DNA from: Billgrantia campisalis
GTDB lineage: Bacteria > Pseudomonadota > Gammaproteobacteria > Pseudomonadales > Halomonadaceae
Assembly: GCF_022341425.1 (NCBI RefSeq)
Contig: NZ_JABFUC010000006.1
Span: 124,001 to 188,000 of the forward strand
Direction of reading: 5' to 3'
Length of the DNA stretch: 64,000 nucleotides
This document shows, in pieces, positions 44,153 to 53,971 of this stretch. Each line of letters starts with the position of its first letter. The first letter of the stretch is position 1. The notes under the pieces were generated by a model. That model made no database searches. It was not told the origin of the DNA and saw only the letters and a list, made by a program, of their open reading frames with translations. The position numbers were made by a program, and so were the translations under genes.

Positions 44153-44689
44153 GTGCCCCTACTGGACAGCTTTCGCGTCGACCATACCCGCATGCAGGCA
44201 CCCGCCGTCCGGGTTGCCAAGACCATGCAGACCCCCTCGGGTGACCCCATTACCGTTTTCGACCTGCGCTTCTGCATTCCCAACCGGGAGATCCTCTCGG
44301 AGAAGGGCATCCACACCCTGGAGCACCTTTTTGCCGGGTTCATGCGCGAGCACCTGAACGGCCCGGAGGTCGAGATCATCGATATCTCGCCGATGGGCTG
44401 TCGCACCGGCTTCTACATGAGCCTGATCGGCACGCCGTCCGAGCAGGCGGTGGGCGACGCCTGGCTGGCCGCCATGCGGGACGTGACCCGGGTGCCGGGT
44501 GCCGATCAGATTCCCGAGCTCAACGAGTACCAGTGCGGCACCTATACCCTGCACTCCCTCGAGGAAGCCCAGGCGATTGCCGCCGATATCCTCGAGCGCG
44601 GCGTGACCGTGAACAGCAACGAGGAACTCTATCTCAGCGAAGCGTTCCTCGAGCAGGCGGAAGCCGCTTCGGCCGACAAGCCACAGTGA
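44153..44689 (+). CDS. luxS: S-ribosylhomocysteine lyase
   Basis: LuxS cleaves S-ribosylhomocysteine to homocysteine and DPD, the AI-2 precursor, and is part of the activated methyl cycle. The 178-residue protein contains the zinc motif [13 protein letters not shown] (two His), [13 protein letters not shown] with the catalytic Cys, and YQCGTY with the third zinc ligand Cys. GTG 44153 with AGGAG 8 bases upstream is the start. No SAH riboswitch was recognised upstream. Confidence 0.97.
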   Translation: MPLLDSFRVDHTRMQAPAVRVAKTMQTPSGDPITVFDLRFCIPNREILSEKGIHTLEHLFAGFMREHLNGPEVEIIDISPMGCRTGFYMSLIGTPSEQAVGDAWLAAMRDVTRVPGADQIPELNEYQCGTYTLHSLEEAQAIAADILERGVTVNSNEELYLSEAFLEQAEAASADKPQ

Positions 44690-44778
44690 CGCCGCGGCGG
44701 GCACCGGCGGGCCGGCCGTTTGCCGGTGGCCGCCGGCTTCATCTGTCGGCTCGATGCAGCGCCTGATGGCCTGAGCCC

Positions 44779-45981
44779 GTGCCAGTCCCCTACCGCGAGC
44801 GCTTCCAGCGGCTGACCGCGCTACTGGCCGAGTGGCGGCCGCTGTGGCAGCCGCTGCCCTTCCAGTACCGTCGGTCGCCCTGGTGCGAGCGCTTTCCCGT
44901 CCTGGAAGAGGCGCTGCTGGCGCTCGGCGCTGCCGACTGCGAGCGGCTTCAGCACGCTCCCTTCAGCGATACACCGTTGGCCGCCTGGCTGCCCGTGGCC
45001 GAGCTGGCGCAGCAGGTGAGTCTGCCGCCGCTGGAGGCGACGCCGACCGGGCTGCCCCCGGCCTGGTCCCAGCACGTCGGCGGCCGCAAGTGGCGCCAGA
45101 TCGAAGCCTTCGTGGCGCACACCCGCGCCGAGCCCGGCCAGGCGCTGTTGGAGTGGTGCGCGGGCAAGGGGCATCTGGCCCGCACCCTGGCGCGCCACCG
45201 TGGCGCCCCGGTCATGGCGCTGGAGTGGCAGGTCTCGCTGTGTGCCGAGGCGCGTCGTCTGGCCGGGCGGCAGGGCGTGGCGGTGGAGGTGCACCAGCAG
45301 GATGTGCTGGCTGGAGAGGCGGCACGCTGGCTGGGGCGGCAGACCCATGTCGCCGCGCTGCACGCCTGCGGCGACCTGCACCGGCGCCTGCTCGAGCTGG
45401 CGGTGAGCAGCGGCAGCGCCGTGACCCTGGCTCCCTGCTGCTATCAGCGCACCGCCGTCGAGACCTACCGGCCGCTATCCCGGCAGGGGCGTCAGCTGGC
45501 CGCTGCCCATGAGCTGACGCTGTCGCGGGAGGATCTGGCCCTGGCGGTGCAGGAGACCGTGACCGCCCCGCGTAACGTGCGCCTGAAGCGTGAGCGCGCC
45601 AACGGCTGGCGGCTCGGCTTCGATCTGCTGCAGCGCGAGATCCGCGGCCAGGATAGCTATCTGCCGGTTCCCAGCCTGGCCTACGGCCGGCTTCCCGAGG
45701 GTTTTGCCGATTTCTGCCGCTGGGCGGCCGACCAGAAGGGGCTGACGCTGCCCGAACGCCTCGACTGGGCGGCTCTGGAGCGGGCGGGGCGGCAGCGTCA
45801 GCGCGAGGTATCGCGCCTTGAGCTGGTGCGCCACCTGTTTCGCCGCCCGCTGGAAGTCTGGCTGGCGCTGGATCGCCTGCTGCTGCTCGAAGAGGCCGGC
45901 TTCGAGATCGAGCTCGGCACCTTCTGCTCGCGTGAGCTGACGCCGCGCAATTTGCTGCTCAGGGCGTCCTTGCCCCTCTGA
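44779..45981 (+). CDS. SAM-dependent methyltransferase (METTL25/GSTCD-like)
   Basis: The 400-residue protein carries a class I Rossmann core with motif I LLEWCAGKGHLARTLA, an acidic strand VMALEWQ, and HVAALHACGDLHRRLL followed by TLAPCCYQR. This unusual ALHACGDLH-LAPCC pattern is shared with METTL25- and GSTCD-related proteins, where the substrate (RNA) is inferred. GTG 44779 is the start; no strong RBS is visible. It is downstream of luxS, and a shared link to S-adenosylhomocysteine is only speculative. Confidence 0.78.
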   Translation: MPVPYRERFQRLTALLAEWRPLWQPLPFQYRRSPWCERFPVLEEALLALGAADCERLQHAPFSDTPLAAWLPVAELAQQVSLPPLEATPTGLPPAWSQHVGGRKWRQIEAFVAHTRAEPGQALLEWCAGKGHLARTLARHRGAPVMALEWQVSLCAEARRLAGRQGVAVEVHQQDVLAGEAARWLGRQTHVAALHACGDLHRRLLELAVSSGSAVTLAPCCYQRTAVETYRPLSRQGRQLAAAHELTLSREDLALAVQETVTAPRNVRLKRERANGWRLGFDLLQREIRGQDSYLPVPSLAYGRLPEGFADFCRWAADQKGLTLPERLDWAALERAGRQRQREVSRLELVRHLFRRPLEVWLALDRLLLLEEAGFEIELGTFCSRELTPRNLLLRASLPL

Positions 45982-46042
45982 GGTGGCGCTAGAAACGCGA
46001 CCCATGGCAGCCGTGCAGCGGTGCGAGTCTGGCCTGGCGCAC

Positions 46043-46056
46043 TACACTAGAGTGTA
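46043..46056. promoter_or_regulatory. Palindromic operator-like site before TRAP genes
   Basis: TACACTAGAGTGTA is a perfect 14-bp palindrome, 142 bases before the TAXI binding-protein gene. It is probably an operator for that unit; the regulator is unknown. Confidence 0.5.
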
Positions 46057-46197
46057 AATGAGCACACCGTGCAACACGTCTTGTCGGCGAACTGGCCCCA
46101 TCGCCGATAGAGACGGACGTTGCAACGGGGCGGTGGGTTCAGCCAGGGGCCGCAGGGAGCCGTGTTTCCTATTCCGCATTACCGGGAGGAGGCTGAC

Positions 46198-47145
46198 ATG
46201 AAACGACTCATCGTAACGCTACTGGCCCTGGCGCTGGCGCTCTTCGCCCATCACGCTACCGCCCAGCGTCAGTTTTTGACCATTGGTACCGCCAGCGTGG
46301 TGGGCATCTACTATCCCGTTGGCGGGGCGACATCCCAAATCATCAACCAGGCCGATATCGGCGTGCGGGCCACGGTGGAGGCCACCGGCGGGTCGGCTTT
46401 CAATGCCCGGGCCCTGGCTGCGGGCGAGCTCGACATGGCGCTGGCCCAGTCCGACGTGGTCTTCCAGGCCTACGAGGGCCAGGCAGGCTTTGAAGGCGAG
46501 GCCGTGCCACAGCTGCGCACCATGATGGGGCTGCATGCCGAGCCGCTGCATCTGGTCTGCGACCGCGATGCCGGTGTCGACAGCGTGCGCGATATCGTTG
46601 GCAAGCGGGTCAATATCGGCAACCCCGGCTCCGGCATTCGCTTCACCGTGGAGCAGGCGCTCGAGGCCCTGGATATCAGTCTCGAGGATTTCAATGCCCA
46701 TAACCTGACGGCTCCGGAAGGCGTCGATTTCCTGCGTGACGGCCGGGTCGACTGCTTCTTCTACACCATCGGCATCGGCGGGGCGGCGCTGCAGGATATC
46801 AGCACTACCCGGGACGTGGTCTTCGTGCCCATGGATGAGCCCGAGTTCGAGGCGCTGGTCGAGGAGTTCCCCTACTTTGCCTTTACCGAGGTGCCGGCCA
46901 ACACCTACCGGGGCCAGGAAGAGGACATTACCCTGTTCGGGGTGAAAGCGCTGTTCGTGACGACCACCGACCTCGATGAAGAGGTGGTCTATGGCATCAC
47001 CAAGGCGATCCTCGACAACCTGGAGGATTTCACCAAGATCCATCCGGCGCTCAACTTTCTGACCGCGGAGGACTTTCTGACCGGTCTCGGGGCGCCGCTG
47101 CATGAGGGCGCCGAGCGTGCCTATCAGGAAGCCGGATTGCTCTGA
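46198..47145 (+). CDS. TAXI-family TRAP solute-binding protein
   Basis: The 315-residue periplasmic protein has a signal peptide (MKRLIVTLLALALALFAHHATAQ) and TAXI-family features: FLTIGTASVVGIYYPVGGA, GGSAFNARALAAGELDMALAQSD, VNIGNPGSGIRFTVEQ and LTAPEGVDFLRDG. TAXI proteins deliver substrate to fused DctQM permeases, which follow here. The substrate is not determined. RBS GGGAGGA lies 8 bases before ATG 46198. Confidence 0.95.
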   Translation: MKRLIVTLLALALALFAHHATAQRQFLTIGTASVVGIYYPVGGATSQIINQADIGVRATVEATGGSAFNARALAAGELDMALAQSDVVFQAYEGQAGFEGEAVPQLRTMMGLHAEPLHLVCDRDAGVDSVRDIVGKRVNIGNPGSGIRFTVEQALEALDISLEDFNAHNLTAPEGVDFLRDGRVDCFFYTIGIGGAALQDISTTRDVVFVPMDEPEFEALVEEFPYFAFTEVPANTYRGQEEDITLFGVKALFVTTTDLDEEVVYGITKAILDNLEDFTKIHPALNFLTAEDFLTGLGAPLHEGAERAYQEAGLL

Positions 47146-47160
47146 GGGTGATTCGGGTGA

Positions 47161-47191
47161 CGCCAGGGCTTGCCTGCCGCAAGTCCTGGCG
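47161..47191 (+). terminator. Hairpin between TAXI binding protein and permease
   Basis: CGCCAGGGCTTGC pairs with GCAAGTCCTGGCG (one mismatch) around a 5-base loop in the 76-base gap. Such structures commonly lower read-through after abundant binding-protein genes. Confidence 0.6.
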
Positions 47192-47221
47192 CTGTTGAAG
47201 GTATGATCACGGGGTGCCCGC

Positions 47222-49576
47222 ATGACCGAGAAGCATCCTCGCCCGGGACCTCCGGATCCCGAGCCGGATAGCGCTCGTTCTGCCGGGGTCGGTCCCGCCG
47301 AGCAGTGGCGGCTCGATGAAGAAGCCGCGCGCGAAGCCCGCCGACTGGTCGAAACCGTCGAGACCGGGGCGCGAATGCCAAGCGGTCCGCTGCTGTGGAC
47401 GATCGTGGCCATGGCCCTGGCTTGGTCGCTGTTCCAGCTCGCCGTGGCCAGCGTGCTGGCGGTGGATGTGGTGATCCAGCGGGCGATCCATGTGTTTTTC
47501 GGTATCACCCTGGCCTTTCTGGTCTTTCCCGCCGTTCGTGGCCGCCAGCGGCCGACGATCTTTCAACTGCTGGTCGTGGGGGGCATCAGCCTGGGGGTCG
47601 GAGCCACCGCGGTGATGCTGGTGGCCGAGGTCACGCCGCTGAGTGTGTCCGGCTGGCTGGCGATGGGGGTGGGAGTGGCGCTCAGCGCAGGGGTGCTGGT
47701 GTCGCTGCGTCTGGAGCAGCTCCACCGGGTGCCCTGGTTCGACTTTCTGTTCGCCCTGCTGGCCGGGCTCGGCGCCCTCTATCTGGTGTTCGACTACCAG
47801 GGCCTGCAGGCTCGCCAGGGCCTGGCGATCGACCGTGAGGTGTGGATCGGCCTGCTGTTCATGCTGCTGCTGCTGGAAGCGACGCGACGCAGCCTGGGGC
47901 CGGCGCTGGCGGTGATCGCAGGGATCTTCTTCCTCTACCAGCTGGCCGGGCCGCGTGGGGCCATTCCCTGGCTGGCTCAGTGGATGCCCGACCTGCTGGC
48001 CCACCGCGGGGCCAGCCTGGCGCGCGCGATCAGCCAGCAGTACGTGACCACCGAGGGCATCTTCGGGGTGCCGGTGGGAGTCTCGACGGCCTTCGTGTTC
48101 CTGTTCGTGCTGTTCGGTTCGATGCTCGACAAGGCCGGGGCCGGCAAGTATTTCATCGATGTGGCCAACTCCTTTCTCGGTCATATGCGCGGGGGGCCGG
48201 CCAAGGCGGCGGTGGTGGCCTCGGGCATGACCGGCATGGTCTCGGGTTCGTCGCTGGCCAATGTGGTGACCACCGGCACCTTCACCATTCCGCTGATGAA
48301 GCGTACCGGCTACCCGGCCCATAAGGCGGGGGCCTGCGAGGTGGCGGTATCGACCAACGGCCAACTGATGCCACCGGTGATGGGGGCGGCAGCCTTCATC
48401 ATCGCCGAATTTGTCGGAGTTCCCTATATCGAGGTGGTCCGGGCGGCGGTAATCCCGGCCTTCGTGGCCTATTTCGCACTCTTCTATATCATGCATCTGG
48501 AAGCGCTGAAGCTGGGGCTGCACGGCATTCCGCGGGATGAACTGCCACCTCGCTGGAAGACCTTCATCGGGGGCATTCACTACCTGATCCCGGTGGCGGT
48601 GCTGGTCTATTTCCTGGTGATCGAACGTCGTACCCCCGGCTATGCGGTGATGTTCGCTATCGTCTCGCTGGCGGGGTTGATACTGGTACAGGAGCCGATC
48701 AAGGCCTACCTACAGGGACGTCCGCTGCTGCCGGCCCTACAGGCGGGGCTGGTCACGTTGTTCCACGGACTGATCGCCGGGGCGCGCAACATGGTGGGCA
48801 TCGCGGTGGCCGTTGCCGCGGCAGGGATCATCGTCGGCTCGGTGAGCCAGACCGGGGTGGGGCTGCGGCTGACCGAGATCATCCAGATCCTCAGCGCGGC
48901 GATGGCCGGGGGCATCGGCACCATCACGCTACCGGTGGTCGAGTTCTTCGGCGGCAATGTCGGCGACTTCGATGTCACCACCCAGTTCGTCATCGTGCTG
49001 TTGATCACCGCGGTGGCCAGCCTGATCCTGGGGCTGGGCCTGCCGACCACCGCCAACTACGTGGTGATGGCCACGCTGACCGCGCCGGTCATCTACAATC
49101 TGGGCAACGAATTCGGCTTTGCCATTCCGCTGCTGGCCGCGCATCTGTTCGTGTTCTTCTTCGGCATCCTGGCCGATGATACGCCGCCGGTGGGATTGGC
49201 GGCCTATGCCGCGGCGGGCATCGCCCGCAGCAACCCGATCCGTACCGGTGTGCAGGGCTTCATCTATGACATGCGCACCGCCATCCTGCCGTTCATGTTC
49301 ATTTTCAACACCCAGCTGCTGCAGATCGACGTCGATGGCTGGTTTTCGATCCTGCATATCTTCGCCAGCGCCCTGGTGGGGATGCTGGCCTTTGCGGCGG
49401 GGGTGCAGGGGTTCGTGCGCACGCGTACCCTGGTGGTGGAACGGCTGGTGCTGCTGGGGGTGGCCTTCATGCTGATCCAGCCTAACTGGTTCACCGATAT
49501 CCTTGGCCTGAGCCTGTATGGTTTGGTCTATCTCTCCCAGTGGTATCGGCTGCGCCGGTCGGCGGGACCGGCCTGA
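47222..49576 (+). CDS. Fused TRAP permease (DctQM) for TAXI system
   Basis: The 784-residue membrane protein fuses small (DctQ-like) and large (DctM-like) TRAP subunits and imports the solute with Na+ or H+. The large-domain pattern includes SGSSLANVVTTGTFTIPLMKR, STNGQLMPPVMGAAAFIIAEF, LGLGLPTTANYVVMATLTAP and GILADDTPPVGLAAYAAAGIA. A charged N-terminal tail of about 50 residues precedes the first helix. It is the partner of the TAXI protein just upstream. Confidence 0.95.
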   Translation: MTEKHPRPGPPDPEPDSARSAGVGPAEQWRLDEEAAREARRLVETVETGARMPSGPLLWTIVAMALAWSLFQLAVASVLAVDVVIQRAIHVFFGITLAFLVFPAVRGRQRPTIFQLLVVGGISLGVGATAVMLVAEVTPLSVSGWLAMGVGVALSAGVLVSLRLEQLHRVPWFDFLFALLAGLGALYLVFDYQGLQARQGLAIDREVWIGLLFMLLLLEATRRSLGPALAVIAGIFFLYQLAGPRGAIPWLAQWMPDLLAHRGASLARAISQQYVTTEGIFGVPVGVSTAFVFLFVLFGSMLDKAGAGKYFIDVANSFLGHMRGGPAKAAVVASGMTGMVSGSSLANVVTTGTFTIPLMKRTGYPAHKAGACEVAVSTNGQLMPPVMGAAAFIIAEFVGVPYIEVVRAAVIPAFVAYFALFYIMHLEALKLGLHGIPRDELPPRWKTFIGGIHYLIPVAVLVYFLVIERRTPGYAVMFAIVSLAGLILVQEPIKAYLQGRPLLPALQAGLVTLFHGLIAGARNMVGIAVAVAAAGIIVGSVSQTGVGLRLTEIIQILSAAMAGGIGTITLPVVEFFGGNVGDFDVTTQFVIVLLITAVASLILGLGLPTTANYVVMATLTAPVIYNLGNEFGFAIPLLAAHLFVFFFGILADDTPPVGLAAYAAAGIARSNPIRTGVQGFIYDMRTAILPFMFIFNTQLLQIDVDGWFSILHIFASALVGMLAFAAGVQGFVRTRTLVVERLVLLGVAFMLIQPNWFTDILGLSLYGLVYLSQWYRLRRSAGPA

Positions 49577-49597
49577 TGGCAAAGGGAGGTGCCTGTC

Positions 49598-50602
49598 ATG
49601 TGGAATCGACCCCTTGCCCTCGCCCTCATGGGGCTGGTGGGCCTGCTGCTGCTGGTCCTGGGGAGTGGCTACTGGCTGATGTTCCAGATGCCGGGCAGCG
49701 CTTTTCGCGGTGAGCCGTCGCCTCTGGATGCCCGGGGCGAGGCCGTGCGGGATCGGTTGCTGGGCCATGTGCGCACGCTCTCCGACGAGATCGGCGAGCG
49801 CCACTACTGGCGCCCCGAGGCCCTGCACGCGGCCGCCGATGCCATCGAGGACGCCCTGCGTGAGGCCGGACACGAGCCGCACCGCCAGCCCGTGCCGACC
49901 GGGGATGAGACCTTCCACAATCTCGAGGTGCGGCTGCCGGGCCGCGACCGGGCCGACGAGGTGCTGGTCATCGGCGCCCACTACGATACCCTGCGCGGCA
50001 CCCCCGGCGCCGATGACAATGCCTCGGGCGTGGCGGTGCTGATCGAGCTGGCCCGGCTGCTGCAGGAGGCCGAGCTCGAGCGCAGCGTGCACTTGGTCGC
50101 CTTCGTCAACGAGGAGGCGCCCTTCTTCGGCAGCGACGCCATGGGCAGCCTGCGCTACGCCCGTGAAGCGCGAGCCCGGGGCGACGATATCGTTGGCATG
50201 ATCTCGCTGGAGATGCTTGGCTATTTTACCGATGCGCCCGACAGCCAGCGCCACCCGCCGCTGCTCGACCTTGTCTACCCCAGCACCGGTAACTTCGTGG
50301 CCTTCGTCGGCAACCTGGCCTCACGGCGCCTGGTCCGCGAGGCGACCGGCGCCTTTCGCGACCATGCCGAGGTGCCCGCGGAGGGGCTGGCCGCGCCGGA
50401 GCTGATCCGCGATATCCGCCGCTCGGATCACTGGGCCTTCTGGGAGATGGGCTACCCGGCGCTGATGCTCACCGACACCGCCAACTTTCGCAACCCGAAC
50501 TATCACGGCCCGCACGACACCTGGGACACGTTGGACTACGAGACCATGGCGCGGGTCACCCTGGCTCTAGCCCGCGCCGTGGAGGAGCTGGCCCGACCGT
50601 AA
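49598..50602 (+). CDS. M28-family zinc aminopeptidase-like protein, membrane-anchored
   Basis: The 334-residue protein has an N-terminal helix (PLALALMGLVGLLLLVLGS) and an M28 peptidase fold. Zinc ligands are H in IGAHYDT, D in ADDNASGVA, E in VNEEAPFF, the later D/E in ISLEMLGYF and H in HGPHDTWDTLD. Catalysis is outside the cytoplasmic membrane. ATG 49598 is chosen with GGGAGG 8 bases upstream; GTG 49589 is the alternative. Confidence 0.87.
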   Translation: MWNRPLALALMGLVGLLLLVLGSGYWLMFQMPGSAFRGEPSPLDARGEAVRDRLLGHVRTLSDEIGERHYWRPEALHAAADAIEDALREAGHEPHRQPVPTGDETFHNLEVRLPGRDRADEVLVIGAHYDTLRGTPGADDNASGVAVLIELARLLQEAELERSVHLVAFVNEEAPFFGSDAMGSLRYAREARARGDDIVGMISLEMLGYFTDAPDSQRHPPLLDLVYPSTGNFVAFVGNLASRRLVREATGAFRDHAEVPAEGLAAPELIRDIRRSDHWAFWEMGYPALMLTDTANFRNPNYHGPHDTWDTLDYETMARVTLALARAVEELARP

Positions 50603-50610
50603 TGCCGCGC

Positions 50611-51732
50611 TCAGCGGCCGACTTCCAGATAGAGCTCGATGGTGCGCAGCAGCCGCTGACGGTCAATCCAGCCGCTGACGCGGCGGCCCTGCATGACCGG
50701 AACCTGATTGAGACTGTGTTCATTCATCAACTGCAGAATGGCGTCGGCCGGGGTGTCGGGGGCCACGTGGTGCAGGGCCTTCAGCGGGGTCATCACTGCG
50801 GCTACCGGCGTATCGGGCCACTGCTCGCGGGGAATCCGCTGAGTGTCGCTCAGGCTGATCAGCCCCTCGACCCGGTCGGGGTTGCCCACCATGGCGGCGC
50901 GTCGTCCGGCGGGCAGGGCGTGATGATAGACCCAGTCGTCGAGGCGGCAGTCGGCGTCAACGCTGGGTACGCCCGCCTCGGCCAGGTCCCGGGCCACGAT
51001 GCCCGCGAGCCGCTCACGCATGTCGAACAGGCGACTCTGGGCCTGGGTCATGGTGAGCAGGAACCAGGCGATCAGCATGATCCACAGCCCGCCGACCAGG
51101 TTGCCGATGACCAGGATGTTCCACAGCGCCACCCCGAACAGGCCGTAGGCTACCATCCGACCGCTGACCCGGGCGGTCAGGTTGCCCTTGCGCGCATCGC
51201 CGGTGACTTTCCATACCAGGGCACGCAGCACGCGCCCACCGTCCAGGGGAAAACCCGGTACCAGGTTGAAGACCGCCACGACCAGGTTGATCAGCGCAAG
51301 CCAGCCCAGGGCCACTGACACCGGCTCGTACCACTCGGCGGTCAGCCCGGCCAGCAGCCCGAAGGTGAGCGCCAGGGCAAAGCTGACCACCGGTCCTGCG
51401 ATGGCGATCCAGAACTCGTCGTTGGCACGCTCGGGGTCACGGACCATCTGTGCCACGCCGCCGAAGACGAACAGGGTGATGGCCCGCACCGGCACCCCGC
51501 GGCTGATCGCCACCAGGCTATGACCGAGTTCATGGGCGACGATGGAGGCGAAGAAGACCAGCGAGGTGACCAGCGCCGTGCCGATGGCGGTCGTCATCGA
51601 CCAGTCGGGATAGTGTTGCTGAAAGCCGGTGCTCATGCTCACCATCAGTAGAGCGAAGATTATCAGCCAGCTGATGTGTATCTCGAAGCGAATGCCGCGG
51701 AAATGGCCGAGCACCAGCACGGACTTGAACAT
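50611..51732 (-). CDS. Site-2 protease-family membrane metalloprotease with CBS pair
   Basis: The 373-residue protein cleaves transmembrane substrates in the bilayer. It has HELGH in helix 2 (SIVAHELGHSLVA), the third ligand in NLVPGFPLDGGRVLRA, and a cytoplasmic CBS tandem at the C-terminus (PVAAVMTPLKALHHV, LNQVPVMQGRRVSGWI). It converges on the M28 gene with a 9-base gap. Substrates are unknown. Confidence 0.92.
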   Translation of the reverse strand: MFKSVLVLGHFRGIRFEIHISWLIIFALLMVSMSTGFQQHYPDWSMTTAIGTALVTSLVFFASIVAHELGHSLVAISRGVPVRAITLFVFGGVAQMVRDPERANDEFWIAIAGPVVSFALALTFGLLAGLTAEWYEPVSVALGWLALINLVVAVFNLVPGFPLDGGRVLRALVWKVTGDARKGNLTARVSGRMVAYGLFGVALWNILVIGNLVGGLWIMLIAWFLLTMTQAQSRLFDMRERLAGIVARDLAEAGVPSVDADCRLDDWVYHHALPAGRRAAMVGNPDRVEGLISLSDTQRIPREQWPDTPVAAVMTPLKALHHVAPDTPADAILQLMNEHSLNQVPVMQGRRVSGWIDRQRLLRTIELYLEVGR

Positions 51733-51904
51733 CGTCGAACTCCCGGGGTAGCAAGGACAGCGTTCCCCCTAGCCTAGTCGACCGTCCGCCATGACATCGG
51801 GACCGCTCGCGTGGCCAGCCGGCACTCTGACACAATGGGCAGGACGCGCGCTCAGGCCGGGCGGCGCGGTGACAGGTGACGAGACGACAGGGGAGAGCGG
51901 GTCC

Positions 51905-52873
51905 ATGGCAGAGCAACACGAGTCGTCCCAAGGGATCCCGGTGGGCATCAGCGCCTGCCTGATGGGGGAGCAGGTGCGCTACAACGGCGGTCACAAGCGC
52001 TCCCGCTACTGCCTGGAGGTGCTGGCCGAGCGCTTTCGCTTCGAGCCATTCTGTCCCGAGCTGGAGGCCGGGCTGGGGGTGCCGCGCGAGCCCATCCGCC
52101 TGGTCGGGGCGCTTGGCGAGCCGCCCCGGGTGCAGGGCACCGTAGACCCGAGCCTCGATGTGACCGATGCGCTCGCCGAGGTCAGTCGCGCCTTCATCGA
52201 GGGCCATCGCCACCTGCGCGGCTTTATCCTGATGAAGGGCTCACCGAGCTGCGGCCTCGAGCGGGTCAAGGTCTATCACCACAACGGCATGCCCAGCCAT
52301 TCGGACGCCGGCGCCTTCGTCCGCGAACTGCGCCGCCACTTCCCCGAGCTGCCGCTGGAGGAGGAGGCGCGCATGAACGATGCCGTGCTGCGCGAGAACT
52401 TCATCACCCGGGTCTACGCTTTCGACGACTGGAAGCGCCACGTCGAGGCCCACCCCGGCTATCATGCATTGCTGCAGTTCCACAGCCGCCAGAAGTACCT
52501 GCTGATGGCCCATCACGTAGAGACCTATCGCGAGCTGGGGCGCTACCTGGCCGAGTCCAGCAAGCGGCCGCTGGACGAGGTGCTGGCCCACTACCGGCAG
52601 CGCTTCATGGCGGCCCTGGCCCGTCCCGCCACCCGCAAGACCCACACCAACGCCCTGATGCATGTGTTCGGCTACCTCAAGGAGGCGCTGGACGGCGAGA
52701 CCCGGCAGGACCTTCTCGCGTCCATCGAGGAGTATCGCCTGGGCCATGTGGCGCTGGCGGTGCCGGTTCGACTGCTCAACCACTACCTGAAGCGCCACGG
52801 CTCGGACTATATCCGCGAGCAGACCTACCTCGATCCCCACCCCTATGAGCTGGGGTTGCGCAACGCCATTTGA
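51905..52873 (+). CDS. DUF523-DUF1722 (YbgA-type) protein
   Basis: The 322-residue protein joins an N-terminal DUF523 (GISACLMGEQVRYNGGHKR, MKGSPSCGLERV with conserved Cys) to a C-terminal DUF1722/YbgA domain (FHSRQKYLLMAHHVETYRELG, RKTHTNALMHVFGYLK). DUF523 was linked to tRNA 2-thiouridine desulfuration and to Fe-S handling; YbgA often lies beside photolyase genes, absent here. ATG 51905 is chosen at the conserved start. Confidence 0.88.
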   Translation: MAEQHESSQGIPVGISACLMGEQVRYNGGHKRSRYCLEVLAERFRFEPFCPELEAGLGVPREPIRLVGALGEPPRVQGTVDPSLDVTDALAEVSRAFIEGHRHLRGFILMKGSPSCGLERVKVYHHNGMPSHSDAGAFVRELRRHFPELPLEEEARMNDAVLRENFITRVYAFDDWKRHVEAHPGYHALLQFHSRQKYLLMAHHVETYRELGRYLAESSKRPLDEVLAHYRQRFMAALARPATRKTHTNALMHVFGYLKEALDGETRQDLLASIEEYRLGHVALAVPVRLLNHYLKRHGSDYIREQTYLDPHPYELGLRNAI

Positions 52874-52895
52874 GCGACAGTGGTCTCACGCATGT

Positions 52896-53762
52896 TCAGG
52901 CCCGCCGCTCATCCCGGGTGGCGCGCAGCAGCACCCGGTCCAGCGCCGCGGTGCTGAGCAAGCGCTTCAGGGTGCCGAACAGGTGGGTGGGCAGGGTGAC
53001 GTAGTAGCGTGCCCGGGGGCGGCGGCTCTCCAGGGCGTGGATCAGCGGCTTGACCACCGCCTCGGGTCCCAGGGTGAAGGCGCCGCCGCCATCGCTGCCG
53101 GCCAAGCGTTTCTCCACCGCGCGGTAGGTCTCGGCGTGGGCGCTGTGCTCGGCATCGATATTGGCCAGGAAGGCCCGATGGGCGTTCTCCCGGAAGCGGC
53201 TGGTGATCGGTCCCGGTTCGATCAGGCTGACCCGGATGCCGGTGCCGGCAAGCTCCTGGCGGAGGGTGTCGGTGAGCCCCTCCAGGGCGAACTTGGAGCA
53301 GACATAGGCGCCGCGGTAGGGCAGGGCGGCGAAGCCCAGCACCGAGCTGTTCTGCACGATTCGCCCATGGCCCTGGCGGCGCATGGTGGGCAGCACCCGG
53401 CAGGTGAGCTCATGGGTACCCAGCAGGTTGGTCTCCAACTGCTCGCGCAGCACCGAGCGGGAGAGGTCCTCCACGGCGCCCGGCTGGCCATAGGCGCCGT
53501 TGTTGAACAGCCCGTCCAGCCGCCCGCCGCTTCGCGCCAGCACGCTTTCCACGCCGTCGGCGATCGACGCGCTGCAGGCCAGGTCCAGGCGCAGTGACTC
53601 CAGCCCCTCGTCCCGCAGCCTGGCCACGTCCGTCTCGCGGCGGGCGGTGGCGAAGACCCGCCAGCCGCGCCTGGCCAGGGCATGGGCCGCGGCGTGGCCG
53701 ATACCGCTGGAGCAGCCGGTGATCAGCACACACCGCCTCGTCGAATCCTGACTCGCTTGCAT
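52896..53762 (-). CDS. Short-chain dehydrogenase/reductase
   Basis: The 288-residue SDR has TGCSSGIGHAAA (NAD(P)-binding), FNNGAYGQPG (NNAG-type), catalytic Ser in NSSVLGF, and YVCSKFALEG with the YxxxK pair. The ATA RRE after strand 2 favours NADP. Substrate unknown; the C-terminal extension (LFGTLKRLLSTAALDRVLL) resembles membrane-associated SDRs. ATG 53762 is preferred to a 41-residue upstream extension. Confidence 0.9.
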   Translation of the reverse strand: MQASQDSTRRCVLITGCSSGIGHAAAHALARRGWRVFATARRETDVARLRDEGLESLRLDLACSASIADGVESVLARSGGRLDGLFNNGAYGQPGAVEDLSRSVLREQLETNLLGTHELTCRVLPTMRRQGHGRIVQNSSVLGFAALPYRGAYVCSKFALEGLTDTLRQELAGTGIRVSLIEPGPITSRFRENAHRAFLANIDAEHSAHAETYRAVEKRLAGSDGGGAFTLGPEAVVKPLIHALESRRPRARYYVTLPTHLFGTLKRLLSTAALDRVLLRATRDERRA

Positions 53763-53971
53763 CTTTCGGCTCCTGAGGCGTGGGGTAGCGCCGCCCTGGC
53801 GGGGGCGGGCAGGCATGGCAGGGCGATTGTGCGGTCTCGTCCGCCGAGTGCAAGGCCTCAAGCGTTGAATTTGCCGCAACTCCAAGGTTGTCCACTTGTC
53901 TAGGGTATCAGTAAGAATGATGCCATACGTGGGTCACCGACCCTGCCGAGGCACACTGCAGTGGTGGAAAC

